Program-made: the position numbers and the translations under genes
Assembly: GCF_003429095.1 (NCBI RefSeq)
Contig: NZ_QVTE01000010.1
Location: 1-64,000 of the forward strand
Length of the DNA stretch: 64,000 nucleotides
Direction of reading: 5' to 3'
DNA from: Peribacillus saganii
GTDB taxonomy: Bacteria > Bacillota > Bacilli > Bacillales > DSM-1321
Part shown: positions 15,090 through 22,889 of the stretch, one piece after another
Layout of the letters: each line of letters starts with the position of its first letter
Numbering within the stretch: position 1 is the first letter of the stretch
Notes under the pieces: generated by a model
Database searches by the model: none
Seen by the model: only the letters and a program-made list of their open reading frames with translations
What the model was told of the DNA's origin: nothing

Positions 15090-15683
15090 TTAGGTACAGC
15101 TCTTTAATTCAGGCTTATTGTCATACATAGCCCGCTCGCCGCCAATTAATTTAGGTCGCGTCTTCGCCGTAGTTACATGAGCATATCCCACCTGCTTGAT
15201 CTTACTTCTTAGTGGTACCGCTACATGCTTTAAATGCATGCCGATAAAGGTATCACCGATATCAATTCCAGCATCCGCTTTAATGTGTTCCACAACAACC
15301 GCCTGTTTCAGGTGATTAAACGCATAGGCAGCCATTGCTCCACCCGCTGTTTGAACGGGTATAACCGAGACCTCTTCATAACCGCGGCTCTCAGCTGTTT
15401 GTCGAGCTACTACCAGTGCCCTATTCAAGTGTTCACAGCATTGAAACGCCAGCTGCACACCGGTCTTTTGCTGAAATTCCTCAAACTCTCTAAATAGTAT
15501 AGCGGCTGTATTAAGCGCGCCTTCTGTTCCAATCCTTTTGCCTACGACCTCACTGGTACTGCAGCCAATGACGAGAAGATGCTTGTCCTCTAATTGGGCC
15601 TCAACTTGTAAATCGGCCAATATGGTTCGAAGCTGTGAACTCCATTCCTCCAAATCAGATGAAACAGATTTCTCAAACGCCAT
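15090..15683 (-). CDS. ywlG: YwlG family protein (TIGR01440/DUF436), function unknown
   Basis: The 197-residue product matches YwlG, a protein family of unknown function found in Firmicutes. Conserved stretches include VIGCSTSEVVGKRIGT (about residue 40), FQCCEHLNRALVV, PVQTAGGAMAAYAF and HADAGIDIGDTFIGMHLK-like text near residue 140. The start is uncertain: the ATG ending at 15683 is preceded by AGAAAGGA, while an ATG four codons upstream touches that site. The gene sits between rpiB and glyA, the same order as in B. subtilis. Confidence 0.85.
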   Translation of the reverse strand: MAFEKSVSSDLEEWSSQLRTILADLQVEAQLEDKHLLVIGCSTSEVVGKRIGTEGALNTAAILFREFEEFQQKTGVQLAFQCCEHLNRALVVARQTAESRGYEEVSVIPVQTAGGAMAAYAFNHLKQAVVVEHIKADAGIDIGDTFIGMHLKHVAVPLRSKIKQVGYAHVTTAKTRPKLIGGERAMYDNKPELKSCT

Positions 15684-15719
15684 AACGAATTTCATCCTTT
15701 CTAAATTTAGAGTGATTTT

Positions 15720-16011
15720 GAAAAGCGCAAGCGCCCTGGGCAGCCCCGGCAGATTTGTGGCATCTTTTGGTCACAATACAGCATAAGTCAAGCGCTGACA
15801 GAAGGCGCTTTTTGCCTTCCGAAGCGATTGGCTTATGACCAAGGTTGCGATGGCTCTTGGTTACGATGGCTTTTGATCGCAACTTGATCGCAACACAGGG
15901 TTGTGACGGCACTTGTTGCGATGGCTTTTGATCGCAACTTGATCGCAACAAAGGGTTGAGACGTCTTTTGGCACAACATCCGAGTGCTTTTTTTCCCCTA
16001 AGAAAAAAAAG
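15720..16011 (+). repeat. Dispersed intergenic repeat, copy 2 with hairpin module (rpiB-ywlG)
   Basis: The left end GAAAAGCGCAAGCGCCCTGG is followed by a hairpin core (ATAAGTCAAGCGCTGACAG, then GGCGCTTTTTGCCTTCC) and several iterations of GTTGCGATGGC with ATCGCAAC. The usual right end is missing; it stops after AAAAAAAAGT. It fills nearly all of the 358-base gap between rpiB and ywlG; nothing else was seen there. Confidence 0.85.
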
Positions 16012-16041
16012 TAACATATTCTTATCTGGTAAATAAAGCTG

Positions 16042-16488
16042 CTAAAGAGTTGTTTTCTCGTATTCTGTAATTTTCCCTACCCGTGCTGCATGGCGGCCGC
16101 CTTCATATTCCCATTCTAGCCATGCCTTAGCAATTTCCCTTGCCAGCCCTGGACCGATTACACGTTCTCCCATTGCAAGAATGTTGCTGTCATTATGCTG
16201 CCGAGTAGCTTTAGCACTGAATACATCATGAACCAGTGCACAGCGGATACCATTTACCTTATTCGCCGCAATACTCATTCCTATGCCTGTGCCGCAAATT
16301 AAAATGCCTCGGTCAAATTCTCCGTTGGCTACTTTTTCAGCTACAGGAATGGCGTAGTCTGGATAGTCGACGGATGTGCTGCAATCACATCCAAAATCCT
16401 CATACTCAATGCCCATTTCCAAAAGCAAATTCTTTATTTCTTCCCGGATATTTAATCCCCCATGGTCTGAAGCAATAGCTACCTTCAT
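16042..16488 (-). CDS. rpiB: Ribose-5-phosphate isomerase B
   Basis: The 148-residue enzyme interconverts ribose 5-phosphate and ribulose 5-phosphate in the pentose phosphate pathway. The N-terminus VAIASDHGG, the DFGCDCSTSVDYPDYA segment with the catalytic Cys region CGTGIGMSIAANKV (about residue 66), and RQHNDSNILAMGERV are RpiB/LacAB hallmarks. AAAGGGAGG, seven bases before the ATG ending at 16488, decides the start; the open frame continues to 16617 into a repeat. Confidence 0.95.
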   Translation of the reverse strand: MKVAIASDHGGLNIREEIKNLLLEMGIEYEDFGCDCSTSVDYPDYAIPVAEKVANGEFDRGILICGTGIGMSIAANKVNGIRCALVHDVFSAKATRQHNDSNILAMGERVIGPGLAREIAKAWLEWEYEGGRHAARVGKITEYEKTTL

Positions 16489-16567
16489 CTTACTGCCTCC
16501 CTTTAAACTGTCTCTTTTATTTATTTTGACATATCCGAAATAAAAGATAAAGCAACGTTCCTTTATT

Positions 16568-16724
16568 AGAAAAGCAAAAACCCCCCTAACACAAGGAACA
16601 TCGACTAAAGTCAGCACGTCCTCACGAAGCTGCCATTTTGTTTCGTGCGTTGAGTCGCTGCCGAAGCATTCCTTGTCCTGTGCGTCGGTGCAGGAGCTTT
16701 GAGCTAGACGTCTGTACTTATTAC
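16568..16724 (+). repeat. Dispersed intergenic repeat, copy 3 (chemoreceptor-rpiB)
   Basis: The core CACAAGGAACATCGACTAA, TTTCGTGCGTTGAGTCGCTG and CATTCCTTGTCCTGTGCGTC, and the right end GAGCTAGACGTCTGTAC, match the family. The left end is altered (GAAAAGCAAAAACCCCCC), so the terminal stem is not preserved. With the terminator at 16747-16816 it accounts for the 357-base gap. Confidence 0.8.
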
Positions 16725-16746
16725 AAAGGATATACTTTCTTACCTA

Positions 16747-16816
16747 GTAAAAAATCCGGCCTGCTGATCCCTTATCTGCTTTTTCAGGCAGCACAGAATA
16801 TCTAACAAGCCGGACT
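16747..16816 (-). terminator. Terminator downstream of the chemoreceptor gene
   Basis: TCCGGCCTG (from 16755) pairs imperfectly with AGCCGGAC (to 16815), a smaller inner hairpin lies between, and T-rich sequence follows on the minus strand. Confidence 0.65.
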
Positions 16817-16845
16817 TAATACATATTTAAAAGTTAAAAAGTTGT

Positions 16846-18135
16846 TTATACCTGAAAGCGAATGATGGTCTGCTGTAACTTTTCAGCTTGTTCCTTTAGT
16901 TCATTTGCAAGAATTTCGACGTTTTCAATAACGTCAGCCTGGTCCTGCGTGGCAGAGGTTACTTCTTCTGCTCCGGCAGAGGTTTGCTCAGCGATCGCTG
17001 CTACCTCCTCTGATTGGCTGGCTGTTTGCTGAATGGTTTTCATTTGGCGGTCAACCAGAACCGTAATATCCTGAACGGCCGCCGCTACCTTGTTAACAGT
17101 CTTGGTCATTTCCTCAATAACTGCATTCGTTTCCGTTCCTTTTTTCGCTTCTTTATTAGCGGATTCTACTTGTTCATTTATTTGCTTTACCACTCCCTGA
17201 ACATCCTGCTGGATATTCTGGATGAGAGATGATATGCCCTGAACCGCTTTAGCGCTCTCATCAGCAAGAAGGCGCACCTCATCGGCAACGACCGCGAAGC
17301 CTTTACCATGTTCTCCTGCGCGTGCCGCTTCAATGGATGCATTCAATGCAAGCAGATTCGTCTGTGCGGCAATGTCGCCTACAAGCTGGATAATTTGTTC
17401 TACTTTCTTTGCATTATCCTCCAGCCGTTTTACAGATTGCAGCGAGTCTTGGTTTTCTTTAGCCAGATGCTGGATACCGCTAATAAGTGAGTGAATCACT
17501 TCTTTGCTGTTTATAAGTTCATTAACCATTTCAGTGGAGGTTTGGGCAGAAGCTTTTGCTTTGTCCTGCACCTCTCTTGCAATTAAAATAATATCCTCTA
17601 CGGATTCGGCTGTGGTTTGGATAGATACCGCAGAATTGTCGGCACCCAAAGATATTTCTTCAATTGTTCTGGCGATATTTTCAGCCTGCTCAGCTGCACG
17701 CGAGGATTCCCGTGAGATGGAGATTACCTTGTCATTTGTCTCGCGGAAGTTTTCATCAATCCTTTGGACCATTTCCCTTAAGTTAAAAAGCATATGGTTG
17801 AATGCGATTCCCAATGAACGAATTTCATCATCAGATTTCGAAACTTCCAAATCCTCCTTGATATTCCCTTCTGCTGCTTTCAAAGCTACCCTTTCCAGCT
17901 TTACTAGCGGCTTAATGATAAAGCCCGCAGCGAAAAATGCCAGAATCCCTGACCAAATGATGCCAAGCAAAAGAATCAAGACGTTGTATACCGCTTCATT
18001 GATCCCGCTGAAAAACATAGGATAAAGCACATAAATAAACACACCGGATGTACCATACGTAATGAGCGCCAACGTTGTAATAAAGACCAACAGTTTTTTG
18101 CGCAAACCAAATTTATACCTTTTCTTTTCTGACAC
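16846..18135 (-). CDS. Methyl-accepting chemotaxis protein without an extracellular sensor domain
   Basis: The 429-residue protein has two membrane segments (about residues 14-35 and 41-67) with only a few residues between them, a HAMP domain (about 68-125) and a C-terminal signalling coiled coil with the highly conserved tip [21 protein letters not shown] near residue 263. It should relay signals to CheA/CheW. There is no room for a standard ligand-binding domain, so it may sense membrane state or take its input from the cytoplasm. I prefer the GTG ending at 18135, preceded by GGGGGAAG, over an ATG 12 codons upstream. This gene is not in this position in B. subtilis. Confidence 0.9.
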   Translation of the reverse strand: MSEKKRYKFGLRKKLLVFITTLALITYGTSGVFIYVLYPMFFSGINEAVYNVLILLLGIIWSGILAFFAAGFIIKPLVKLERVALKAAEGNIKEDLEVSKSDDEIRSLGIAFNHMLFNLREMVQRIDENFRETNDKVISISRESSRAAEQAENIARTIEEISLGADNSAVSIQTTAESVEDIILIAREVQDKAKASAQTSTEMVNELINSKEVIHSLISGIQHLAKENQDSLQSVKRLEDNAKKVEQIIQLVGDIAAQTNLLALNASIEAARAGEHGKGFAVVADEVRLLADESAKAVQGISSLIQNIQQDVQGVVKQINEQVESANKEAKKGTETNAVIEEMTKTVNKVAAAVQDITVLVDRQMKTIQQTASQSEEVAAIAEQTSAGAEEVTSATQDQADVIENVEILANELKEQAEKLQQTIIRFQV

Positions 18136-18204
18136 AATTCTTCCCCCTTTTATCTCCCGGTCCTGCTTCATCCTGTTTTCCAGCGTTATCAGGCCTTCCG
18201 TTCT

Positions 18205-18642
18205 CTATAATTTATCCGGCAGCTGGCTGATCAGGCTTTCCAATTCTTGAAATGTTTTTTTATAGGTGGCGAGGGAGCCTCCAAACGGATCGGAAATGTC
18301 TCTGTCGCCCTGGCTGCCTATAATAAACTCTTTTATGGTAAATGTTTTTTCAATAGCCTGAGGATATATATCCTGAATGATAGATTTATGGCTTTCTGTC
18401 ATCGTAAAAATATGTGTTGCCCATTCTATTTCAGCATTCGTCAACGGAGTGGAAGAATGCTCATGCAATATGGAATTCAGGTCCATTACTTCCTTAGCGT
18501 ATCGGGATGCAGCATCTCCTTCCGCCGCAAAAACTCCTGCTGATTTCACTTCAACGCCAGGTATATTTTTGCTCTTTAGTATCGCTTCCGCCATCGGGCT
18601 TCTGCATGTATTGCCTGTGCAAACAAATAAAACACGAATCAT
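18205..18642 (-). CDS. ywlE: Protein-arginine phosphatase YwlE
   Basis: The 145-residue protein has the low-molecular-weight phosphatase loop CTGNTCRSPMAEA at residues 8-20 and the catalytic Asp region DISDPFGGS near residue 118. The Thr after Asn in the loop (CTGNTCRS) is the residue known to favour phosphoarginine over phosphotyrosine in B. subtilis YwlE, which reverses McsB arginine phosphorylation. It stands directly downstream of the region holding mntP and ywlC, as in B. subtilis. Confidence 0.93.
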   Translation of the reverse strand: MIRVLFVCTGNTCRSPMAEAILKSKNIPGVEVKSAGVFAAEGDAASRYAKEVMDLNSILHEHSSTPLTNAEIEWATHIFTMTESHKSIIQDIYPQAIEKTFTIKEFIIGSQGDRDISDPFGGSLATYKKTFQELESLISQLPDKL

Positions 18643-18900
18643 TGTTGTAAGCCTCCCTTATCCCCGCATTTTCTGATGGATATCTTAATGTCCATTATAA
18701 TCCATTTGCAATTTGTTTCAAAAGACCCAATTGGAATAAGCGTGATGACCGCCATCGGAATATTACAGAATAATTAAATAGGCTCTTACTCTTATATCGT
18801 CTATCTTTTTCCAAATATGAGAGGCCTCTTTGTCTAATTTGTGACGATTGCATGATCCCAGCAGGCTTGTAAACTTCAGCCGAGGTTGATCTGCCGGAAT

Positions 18901-18931
18901 AAAAAAATCCCCGCTCTTAAGAGCCAGGGAT
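18901..18931 (-). terminator. Terminator downstream of mntP
   Basis: ATCCC-C-GCTC, loop TTAA, GAGC-CA-GGGAT forms a strong stem (18907-18931) followed on the minus strand by a T run (18901-18906). Apart from this the 313-base gap 18643-18955 shows no recognisable feature. Confidence 0.9.
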
Positions 18932-18955
18932 CTGCATCTTGCTAGATATAAGTTT

Positions 18956-19510
18956 TTACATAGACAATAATAATTTAATCCCGAAGGCACACAAGATGCT
19001 TCCTCCCAGTACTTCACTGTATACGCCAAGGATCCCCTGTACTTTTCTCCCGACCAGCAGCCCAAGCCATGTGAGAATGGTAGCTGCGGCTCCAAAGCAA
19101 ATAACAGTTACTGCTGTTCTTGCTCCATATATGCCTAGAGTTAAGCCTACCGAGAAGCTGTCGAGGCTGACACTTAATGCAAACACAAATAAGCCGACCC
19201 CTACTGGAGCAAGAAGTGTCTCTTCGCCGCCTTTTAGTCCCGAGTAAAACATTTGAAGTCCTAAAATTAATAGCAAGATGCCTCCCGCATAGGCGGCAAA
19301 GGTGCCAAATTGTCCAGAAATAAACCGGCCAGCCGCCATTCCCAATAGCGGCATGACAACGTGAAAGACTCCTACTGTCAAACCGATAACAAAGATTTGC
19401 TTCAGCCTGAGCTTAAACATTCCCATTCCTAATCCTACTGAAAAGGCATCCATTCCCAGCGCGAATGCCATTAATAGTAGTGTAAACAATTCTCCAGCAA
19501 ACGAATTCAC
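18956..19510 (-). CDS. mntP: Manganese efflux pump MntP
   Basis: The 184-residue membrane protein has six hydrophobic segments and the duplicated family motif [14 protein letters not shown] (about residues 17-30) and [16 protein letters not shown] (about 109-124), with the acidic residues expected to bind manganese. The start is GTG (ending at 19510) preceded by AAGGGGGT. B. subtilis YwlD is the homologue. I looked for a yybP-ykoY manganese riboswitch in the 90-base gap upstream and did not recognise one. Confidence 0.93.
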   Translation of the reverse strand: MNSFAGELFTLLLMAFALGMDAFSVGLGMGMFKLRLKQIFVIGLTVGVFHVVMPLLGMAAGRFISGQFGTFAAYAGGILLLILGLQMFYSGLKGGEETLLAPVGVGLFVFALSVSLDSFSVGLTLGIYGARTAVTVICFGAAATILTWLGLLVGRKVQGILGVYSEVLGGSILCAFGIKLLLSM

Positions 19511-19600
19511 AGCTTTTACCCCCTTGGACTTGCCCTACAAACAGGGTATGCTTGTCAGAGGTTAATTAGAATCAAATCCAGTCCAAGTTTTTTGGGGGTC

Positions 19601-20647
19601 TTACTGCTCGATTACACGGTGGCCTGCCGCTTTTAAAAGGCGGTTCATAATGGCACTTCCTAATCCTTCTTCAGGAACAACTTCTCCATAAATGATATCT
19701 ACTTCTTTTTCATCAAAGGTACGCAATGTTCCATAAAGGCTGGCTGCTAATTTTTTTAAATCTCCAGCAGCAGCAGGACCGATGACAGCATCGGCAGCTT
19801 CATACAGATGCTTATTTTCCAAAGTGGTAAACACACCTGTTCTTAAACCCTTAGCCTTGTTTTCTTCGATAAGCTGCTGGATAAAAGAAGGTTCTCCTTT
19901 TACAAGGAAAAAATCGGCTTTTGGAGCATAATGAGTGTATTTCATGCCGGGTGATTTTGGAGCGGCAGCCGCATTTTTGAGTGCTTCATCCACTTTTACA
20001 GGGCCAATGACTGATTCAATCTCTTCTTTTGTCACTCCCCCTGGACGAAGAATAGCCGGAACTGCTTCGGTGCAATCCACAACCGTGGATTCAAGTCCAA
20101 CCCCAGTTGATCCTCCGTCTACGATTCCGGCAATTTTACCTTCCAAATCATCTAATACATGGCGGGCGGCAGTTGGACTGGGACGGCCAGAAGTATTTGC
20201 ACTCGGTGCCGCAATCGGGATATCTGCAGCAGCAATCAGGCTCAACGCAACCGGATCATCGGGCATGCGGACAGCTACTGTTTCTAATCCTGCTGTCACC
20301 TTTTCGGAGAGAACCCCAGCCTTCTTCTTTAAGACTACCGTTAAAGGACCCGGCCAAAAGGCATCTATTAGGGATTCCGCTTTGGCAGGTATTTCTTCTG
20401 CAATTTGCTGTAATTGTTCTTTGGAGGCAATATGTACAATGAGCGGGTTGTCTGAAGGACGTCCCTTTGCCAGAAAGATCTTTTCCACAGCTTCATCGCT
20501 TTTTGCATTCGCTCCGAGTCCATATACAGTTTCCGTGGGAAATGCCACCAATTCATTTGTTTTTAATAACTCAGCAGGTTCTGTAATCTGGGGATAAGTT
20601 TTTAGATTATCCACATCTTTATCCACAATCCATTTTATTGTTTTCAT
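19601..20647 (-). CDS. ywlC: Threonylcarbamoyl-AMP synthase (TsaC2/Sua5 type)
   Basis: The 348-residue protein makes threonylcarbamoyl-AMP from threonine, bicarbonate and ATP for the t6A37 modification of ANN-decoding tRNAs. The YrdC domain (residues 25-215) shows FPTETVYGLGANA, KGRPSDNPLIVHI, PGPLTVVL and PSANTSGRPSPT. A C-terminal Sua5 domain (about 240-345) follows. A DnaA-box cluster lies directly before its start. Confidence 0.95.
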   Translation of the reverse strand: MKTIKWIVDKDVDNLKTYPQITEPAELLKTNELVAFPTETVYGLGANAKSDEAVEKIFLAKGRPSDNPLIVHIASKEQLQQIAEEIPAKAESLIDAFWPGPLTVVLKKKAGVLSEKVTAGLETVAVRMPDDPVALSLIAAADIPIAAPSANTSGRPSPTAARHVLDDLEGKIAGIVDGGSTGVGLESTVVDCTEAVPAILRPGGVTKEEIESVIGPVKVDEALKNAAAAPKSPGMKYTHYAPKADFFLVKGEPSFIQQLIEENKAKGLRTGVFTTLENKHLYEAADAVIGPAAAGDLKKLAASLYGTLRTFDEKEVDIIYGEVVPEEGLGSAIMNRLLKAAGHRVIEQ

Positions 20648-20761
20648 TTAATAGCACCTTCTATTTAAGTTCTTGCCTTTATTATAAATTACATTTGTTA
20701 CTTAAGTTTTACAAAAAAGTTACTTTGAAAGTATAAAAGAAGACTATCTGGAAAACAAGTT

Positions 20762-20815
20762 TTATCCACAAATTGTGGATAATTCTAGTGAAAAAGTGGA
20801 TAACTTTGTGGATAT
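20762..20815. promoter_or_regulatory. DnaA-box cluster upstream of ywlC
   Basis: Two perfect boxes face each other (TTATCCACA 20762-20770 and TGTGGATAA 20774-20782), followed by AGTGGATAA (20795-20803) and TGTGGATAT (20807-20815), each with one mismatch. Genome-wide DnaA-binding work in B. subtilis reported a DnaA-box cluster at ywlC, so this is probably the conserved counterpart. Confidence 0.85.
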
Positions 20816-20820
20816 ATAAA

Positions 20821-21270
20821 TTATTTTGAAAACGTTTTACACATAAATCTGGTTGTCATTCTTTTAGCAAGCTCCACTGCATGTGAAGAAGAAAGCAATT
20901 CATCTGGAAGCTCATCATGTTCAACTCTCCTAAAACCAAGCGCTTCAAATAAGGAAAGTGTTGATTCCTTGTCAGTAGCGAGGAAAACCGACTTAAGACT
21001 GCTTACCTGCGCAAGCAATAGGACCTGTTGAAGCATAGAAGGTATTTGTTCAACAGGGAATGTTCGGTCAAAGACAAATGATCTCAGCAATCCTACATCC
21101 CGAAGAGGTTCAATACCAATTGCCGCTATCTTTTTACCTGCCCCATCCTCTGCTAATAAATAGTAGCTGTAATTTTCGCTTAAGCCTGTGAAACTTACCT
21201 TTGCAGCCCGGTAAAATTCCTCCAGTTCTATCACATCCCCAGCTTCTGCACCTCTAAATTGAACGTTCAT
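20821..21270 (-). CDS. ywlB: GNAT-like acetyltransferase domain protein (YwlB-like)
   Basis: The 149-residue protein shows a degenerate GNAT fold: beta strands around YYLLAEDGAGKKIAAIGIEPL (about residues 39-58), the LLRSFVFDRTFPVEQIPSMLQ stretch in place of the acetyl-CoA loop, and FEALGFRRVE near residue 115, which is typical of GNAT C-termini. The substrate is unknown. GGAGG, eight bases before the ATG ending at 21270, decides the start. Its position between spoIIR and ywlC suggests the ywlB counterpart. DnaA boxes lie on both sides. Confidence 0.7.
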   Translation of the reverse strand: MNVQFRGAEAGDVIELEEFYRAAKVSFTGLSENYSYYLLAEDGAGKKIAAIGIEPLRDVGLLRSFVFDRTFPVEQIPSMLQQVLLLAQVSSLKSVFLATDKESTLSLFEALGFRRVEHDELPDELLSSSHAVELAKRMTTRFMCKTFSK

Positions 21271-21306
21271 CACGCTTTCCTCCACTTCTATGCTTTTGTT
21301 TCTAAG

Positions 21307-21464
21307 TTATGCACAATCTACTAAAATAGAACCTTAATAGATTTCCAAACAGGGGATAGTGTGTGGATAAGGATTTTTTCAGGCGTTACAAGTTATTCAC
21401 AAACAAGCGAGGATTCTATCGATTATCCACATTTTGTGGATGTAATCCATTCACTTGTGGACGG
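21307..21464. promoter_or_regulatory. Second DnaA-box cluster, upstream of ywlB
   Basis: Perfect boxes TGTGGATAA (21362-21370) and TTATCCACA (21423-21431) are joined by near matches TTATGCACA (21307-21315), TTATTCACA (21393-21401), TGTGGATGT (21435-21443) and TGTGGACGG (21456-21464). With the spoIIR hairpin this is the main content of the 438-base gap 21271-21708. Confidence 0.75.
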
Positions 21465-21640
21465 GAAATATTTGAAGAACAAACCATTTGATGGAGATTA
21501 GACTTAATAGAAGTTAACACTGACCGGCACGATAACGGCAACGTTGCTGGACAGCATCATTAGCAGTATTTTTTGGTTTATCATGAATATTACTGTGGGA
21601 TACTTGGCAGCAAACGATATTCCGGTAAAAAAGAAATGCC

Positions 21641-21696
21641 AAAATCAACAGACCGCCATTCCAGCTCTAACAAGATAGGAATACAGCGGTCTGTTG
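21641..21696 (-). terminator. Probable terminator downstream of spoIIR
   Basis: Eleven-base arms CAACAGACCGC (21646-21656) and GCGGTCTGTTG (21686-21696) pair perfectly around a 29-base loop; ATTTT follows on the minus strand. Confidence 0.75.
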
Positions 21697-21708
21697 TTTG
21701 AAAATTAA

Positions 21709-22644
21709 TTAAAAAATACCTTCAAATAGCTCAAAAATAAGAAACTTTGCCTTTATTGGCTGCTCATCCTGTTCTGCGTATATCGGTTCTTTTGATGGCT
21801 GCTCAATCTGTTTACTGTACACCGGACCCTTGGATGCTTGGTCATCCTCTTCAACATAAACTGGTTCTTCCGATGACTGTTCATCCTGTTCTACGTGTAC
21901 CGGTTCTTCCGATGACTGTTTTTCCTGTTCAACGAATACTGGCTCTTCCGATGACTGTTTATTCTGTTCAACATATACCAGCTCTTTTGATTGTTCTTCC
22001 ATTACTTCCGTTATTTTAACTGTTTCTTGACCCCGAGCTTTATTTCTTATAGTTTCTGTTACATCTTCTTCCCCCGGCTGTGTTTCTTCTTGCTCAACAG
22101 CAGTTTGCGTCTCATCCTCTATTGGGCTCTGGCTTACAGCCGTCCCGTTTGAGAAATCTAGAAAACAAAGCGGCGGGAACAGTACGCACCACCAATTAGC
22201 CCCTTCCCCTGCGCCCAGTGTGATAATAATAGCTTCATATTCGCCTGCAGGATACAGATATTGCCCATAAAGCTTCGTCGGAAAGTTCTCCCGGCCAAAA
22301 TCCACTTTCACCGTTTGGCTAACACCATTCTCCTGAACCACACGTTCTGCTGTTTTTTGAATATCAGGCAGATGGGATTTAATTACGTTTCTTGCATCTT
22401 CCAGAGATGTTAAGTCCTTCACCCATCCAGCAATATCCGCATTCACTTCGTCCCTGATCAGACGCTTAATATCCTGGTCTTTCTGTTTATCGCTATTGGC
22501 CAGAATTCGCAGGCGAATGGCCTCTTTTGGAATGACCAATGTTTCTTCAGCAGAAGCTGTCTCCTGTTTTGGCATATATAAACTTAAGATCGTTCCGATC
22601 GTTAAGATTAGTAGATAAGCTAACGCAATATATTTTTTGTTCAT
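21709..22644 (-). CDS. spoIIR: Stage II sporulation protein R with an unusual C-terminal repeat region
   Basis: SpoIIR is the secreted forespore signal that triggers SpoIIGA to process pro-sigma-E in the mother cell. The N-terminus has a membrane/signal segment (residues 5-24), then the conserved domain with EAIRLRILANSDKQKDQ (about 40-56) and ANWWCVLFPPLCFLD near residue 150. B. subtilis SpoIIR is about 220 residues; here the protein has 311. The extra part (about residues 220-297) is six 13-residue repeats of the type EEPVYVEQDEQSS, acidic and Gln-rich, before a short hydrophobic end. A sigma-F-like promoter lies upstream. Confidence 0.92.
   Translation of the reverse strand: MNKKYIALAYLLILTIGTILSLYMPKQETASAEETLVIPKEAIRLRILANSDKQKDQDIKRLIRDEVNADIAGWVKDLTSLEDARNVIKSHLPDIQKTAERVVQENGVSQTVKVDFGRENFPTKLYGQYLYPAGEYEAIIITLGAGEGANWWCVLFPPLCFLDFSNGTAVSQSPIEDETQTAVEQEETQPGEEDVTETIRNKARGQETVKITEVMEEQSKELVYVEQNKQSSEEPVFVEQEKQSSEEPVHVEQDEQSSEEPVYVEEDDQASKGPVYSKQIEQPSKEPIYAEQDEQPIKAKFLIFELFEGIF
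21754..21987 (-). repeat. Six-unit, 39-bp coding tandem repeat in spoIIR
   Basis: Six in-frame units of 13 codons read, in order, KELVYVEQNKQSS, EEPVFVEQEKQSS, EEPVHVEQDEQSS, EEPVYVEEDDQAS, KGPVYSKQIEQPS, KEPIYAEQDEQPI. The middle copies are nearly identical in DNA and the outer ones have diverged, as in an array that expands from its centre. Confidence 0.9.
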
Positions 22645-22671
22645 GTTTTTCGCTCCTCCCTTTCACACTAA

Positions 22672-22701
22672 CAGTCTGGCCTGAAATTGTTTATCTTAAA
22701 C
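22672..22701 (-). promoter_or_regulatory. Predicted sigma-F promoter of spoIIR
   Basis: The minus strand reads GTTTA (22697-22701), a 15-base spacer, then GGCCAGACTG (22672-22681). This fits the sigma-F consensus GYWTA-15-GGNRANAYTW with two mismatches. Transcription of spoIIR by sigma-F is established in B. subtilis. Confidence 0.65.
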
Positions 22702-22843
22702 TAGCAAATTGAAATTTTTTTCCTTAAGGGCGCAGAATTTTTTTAATCGAAAAGAGAAGAGTTATGTACACTATATCGTGAGTTAAGTAAATTTTTATAA
22801 AAAGGAAAAGCCAAATTGCTCGTAACACGCTGATCAAGAAAAT

Positions 22844-22887
22844 AAAAAACCCCGCCCATAACCTTGCTCAGGTTATGCTGCGGAGTT
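22844..22887 (-). terminator. Terminator downstream of prmC
   Basis: A long stem (AACCCCGCCCATAACCTT paired with AAGGTTATGCTGCGGAGTT on the plus strand, few mismatches) is followed on the minus strand by a T run (22844-22849). Confidence 0.9.
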
Positions 22888-22889
22888 CC

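Noticed and set aside
15673-16017. 114-residue minus-strand frame upstream of ywlG
   Set aside because: It is a reading of repeat copy 2; its Gln/Arg-rich product reflects the GTTGCGAT hairpin module.
19511-19600. yybP-ykoY manganese riboswitch before mntP
   Set aside because: The gap is too short and the conserved sequence blocks are absent.
21544-21678. 44-residue plus-strand frame starting with TTG, hydrophobic then basic
   Set aside because: No good start or ribosome-binding site, and it runs into the spoIIR terminator; possibly a gene remnant but not supportable.
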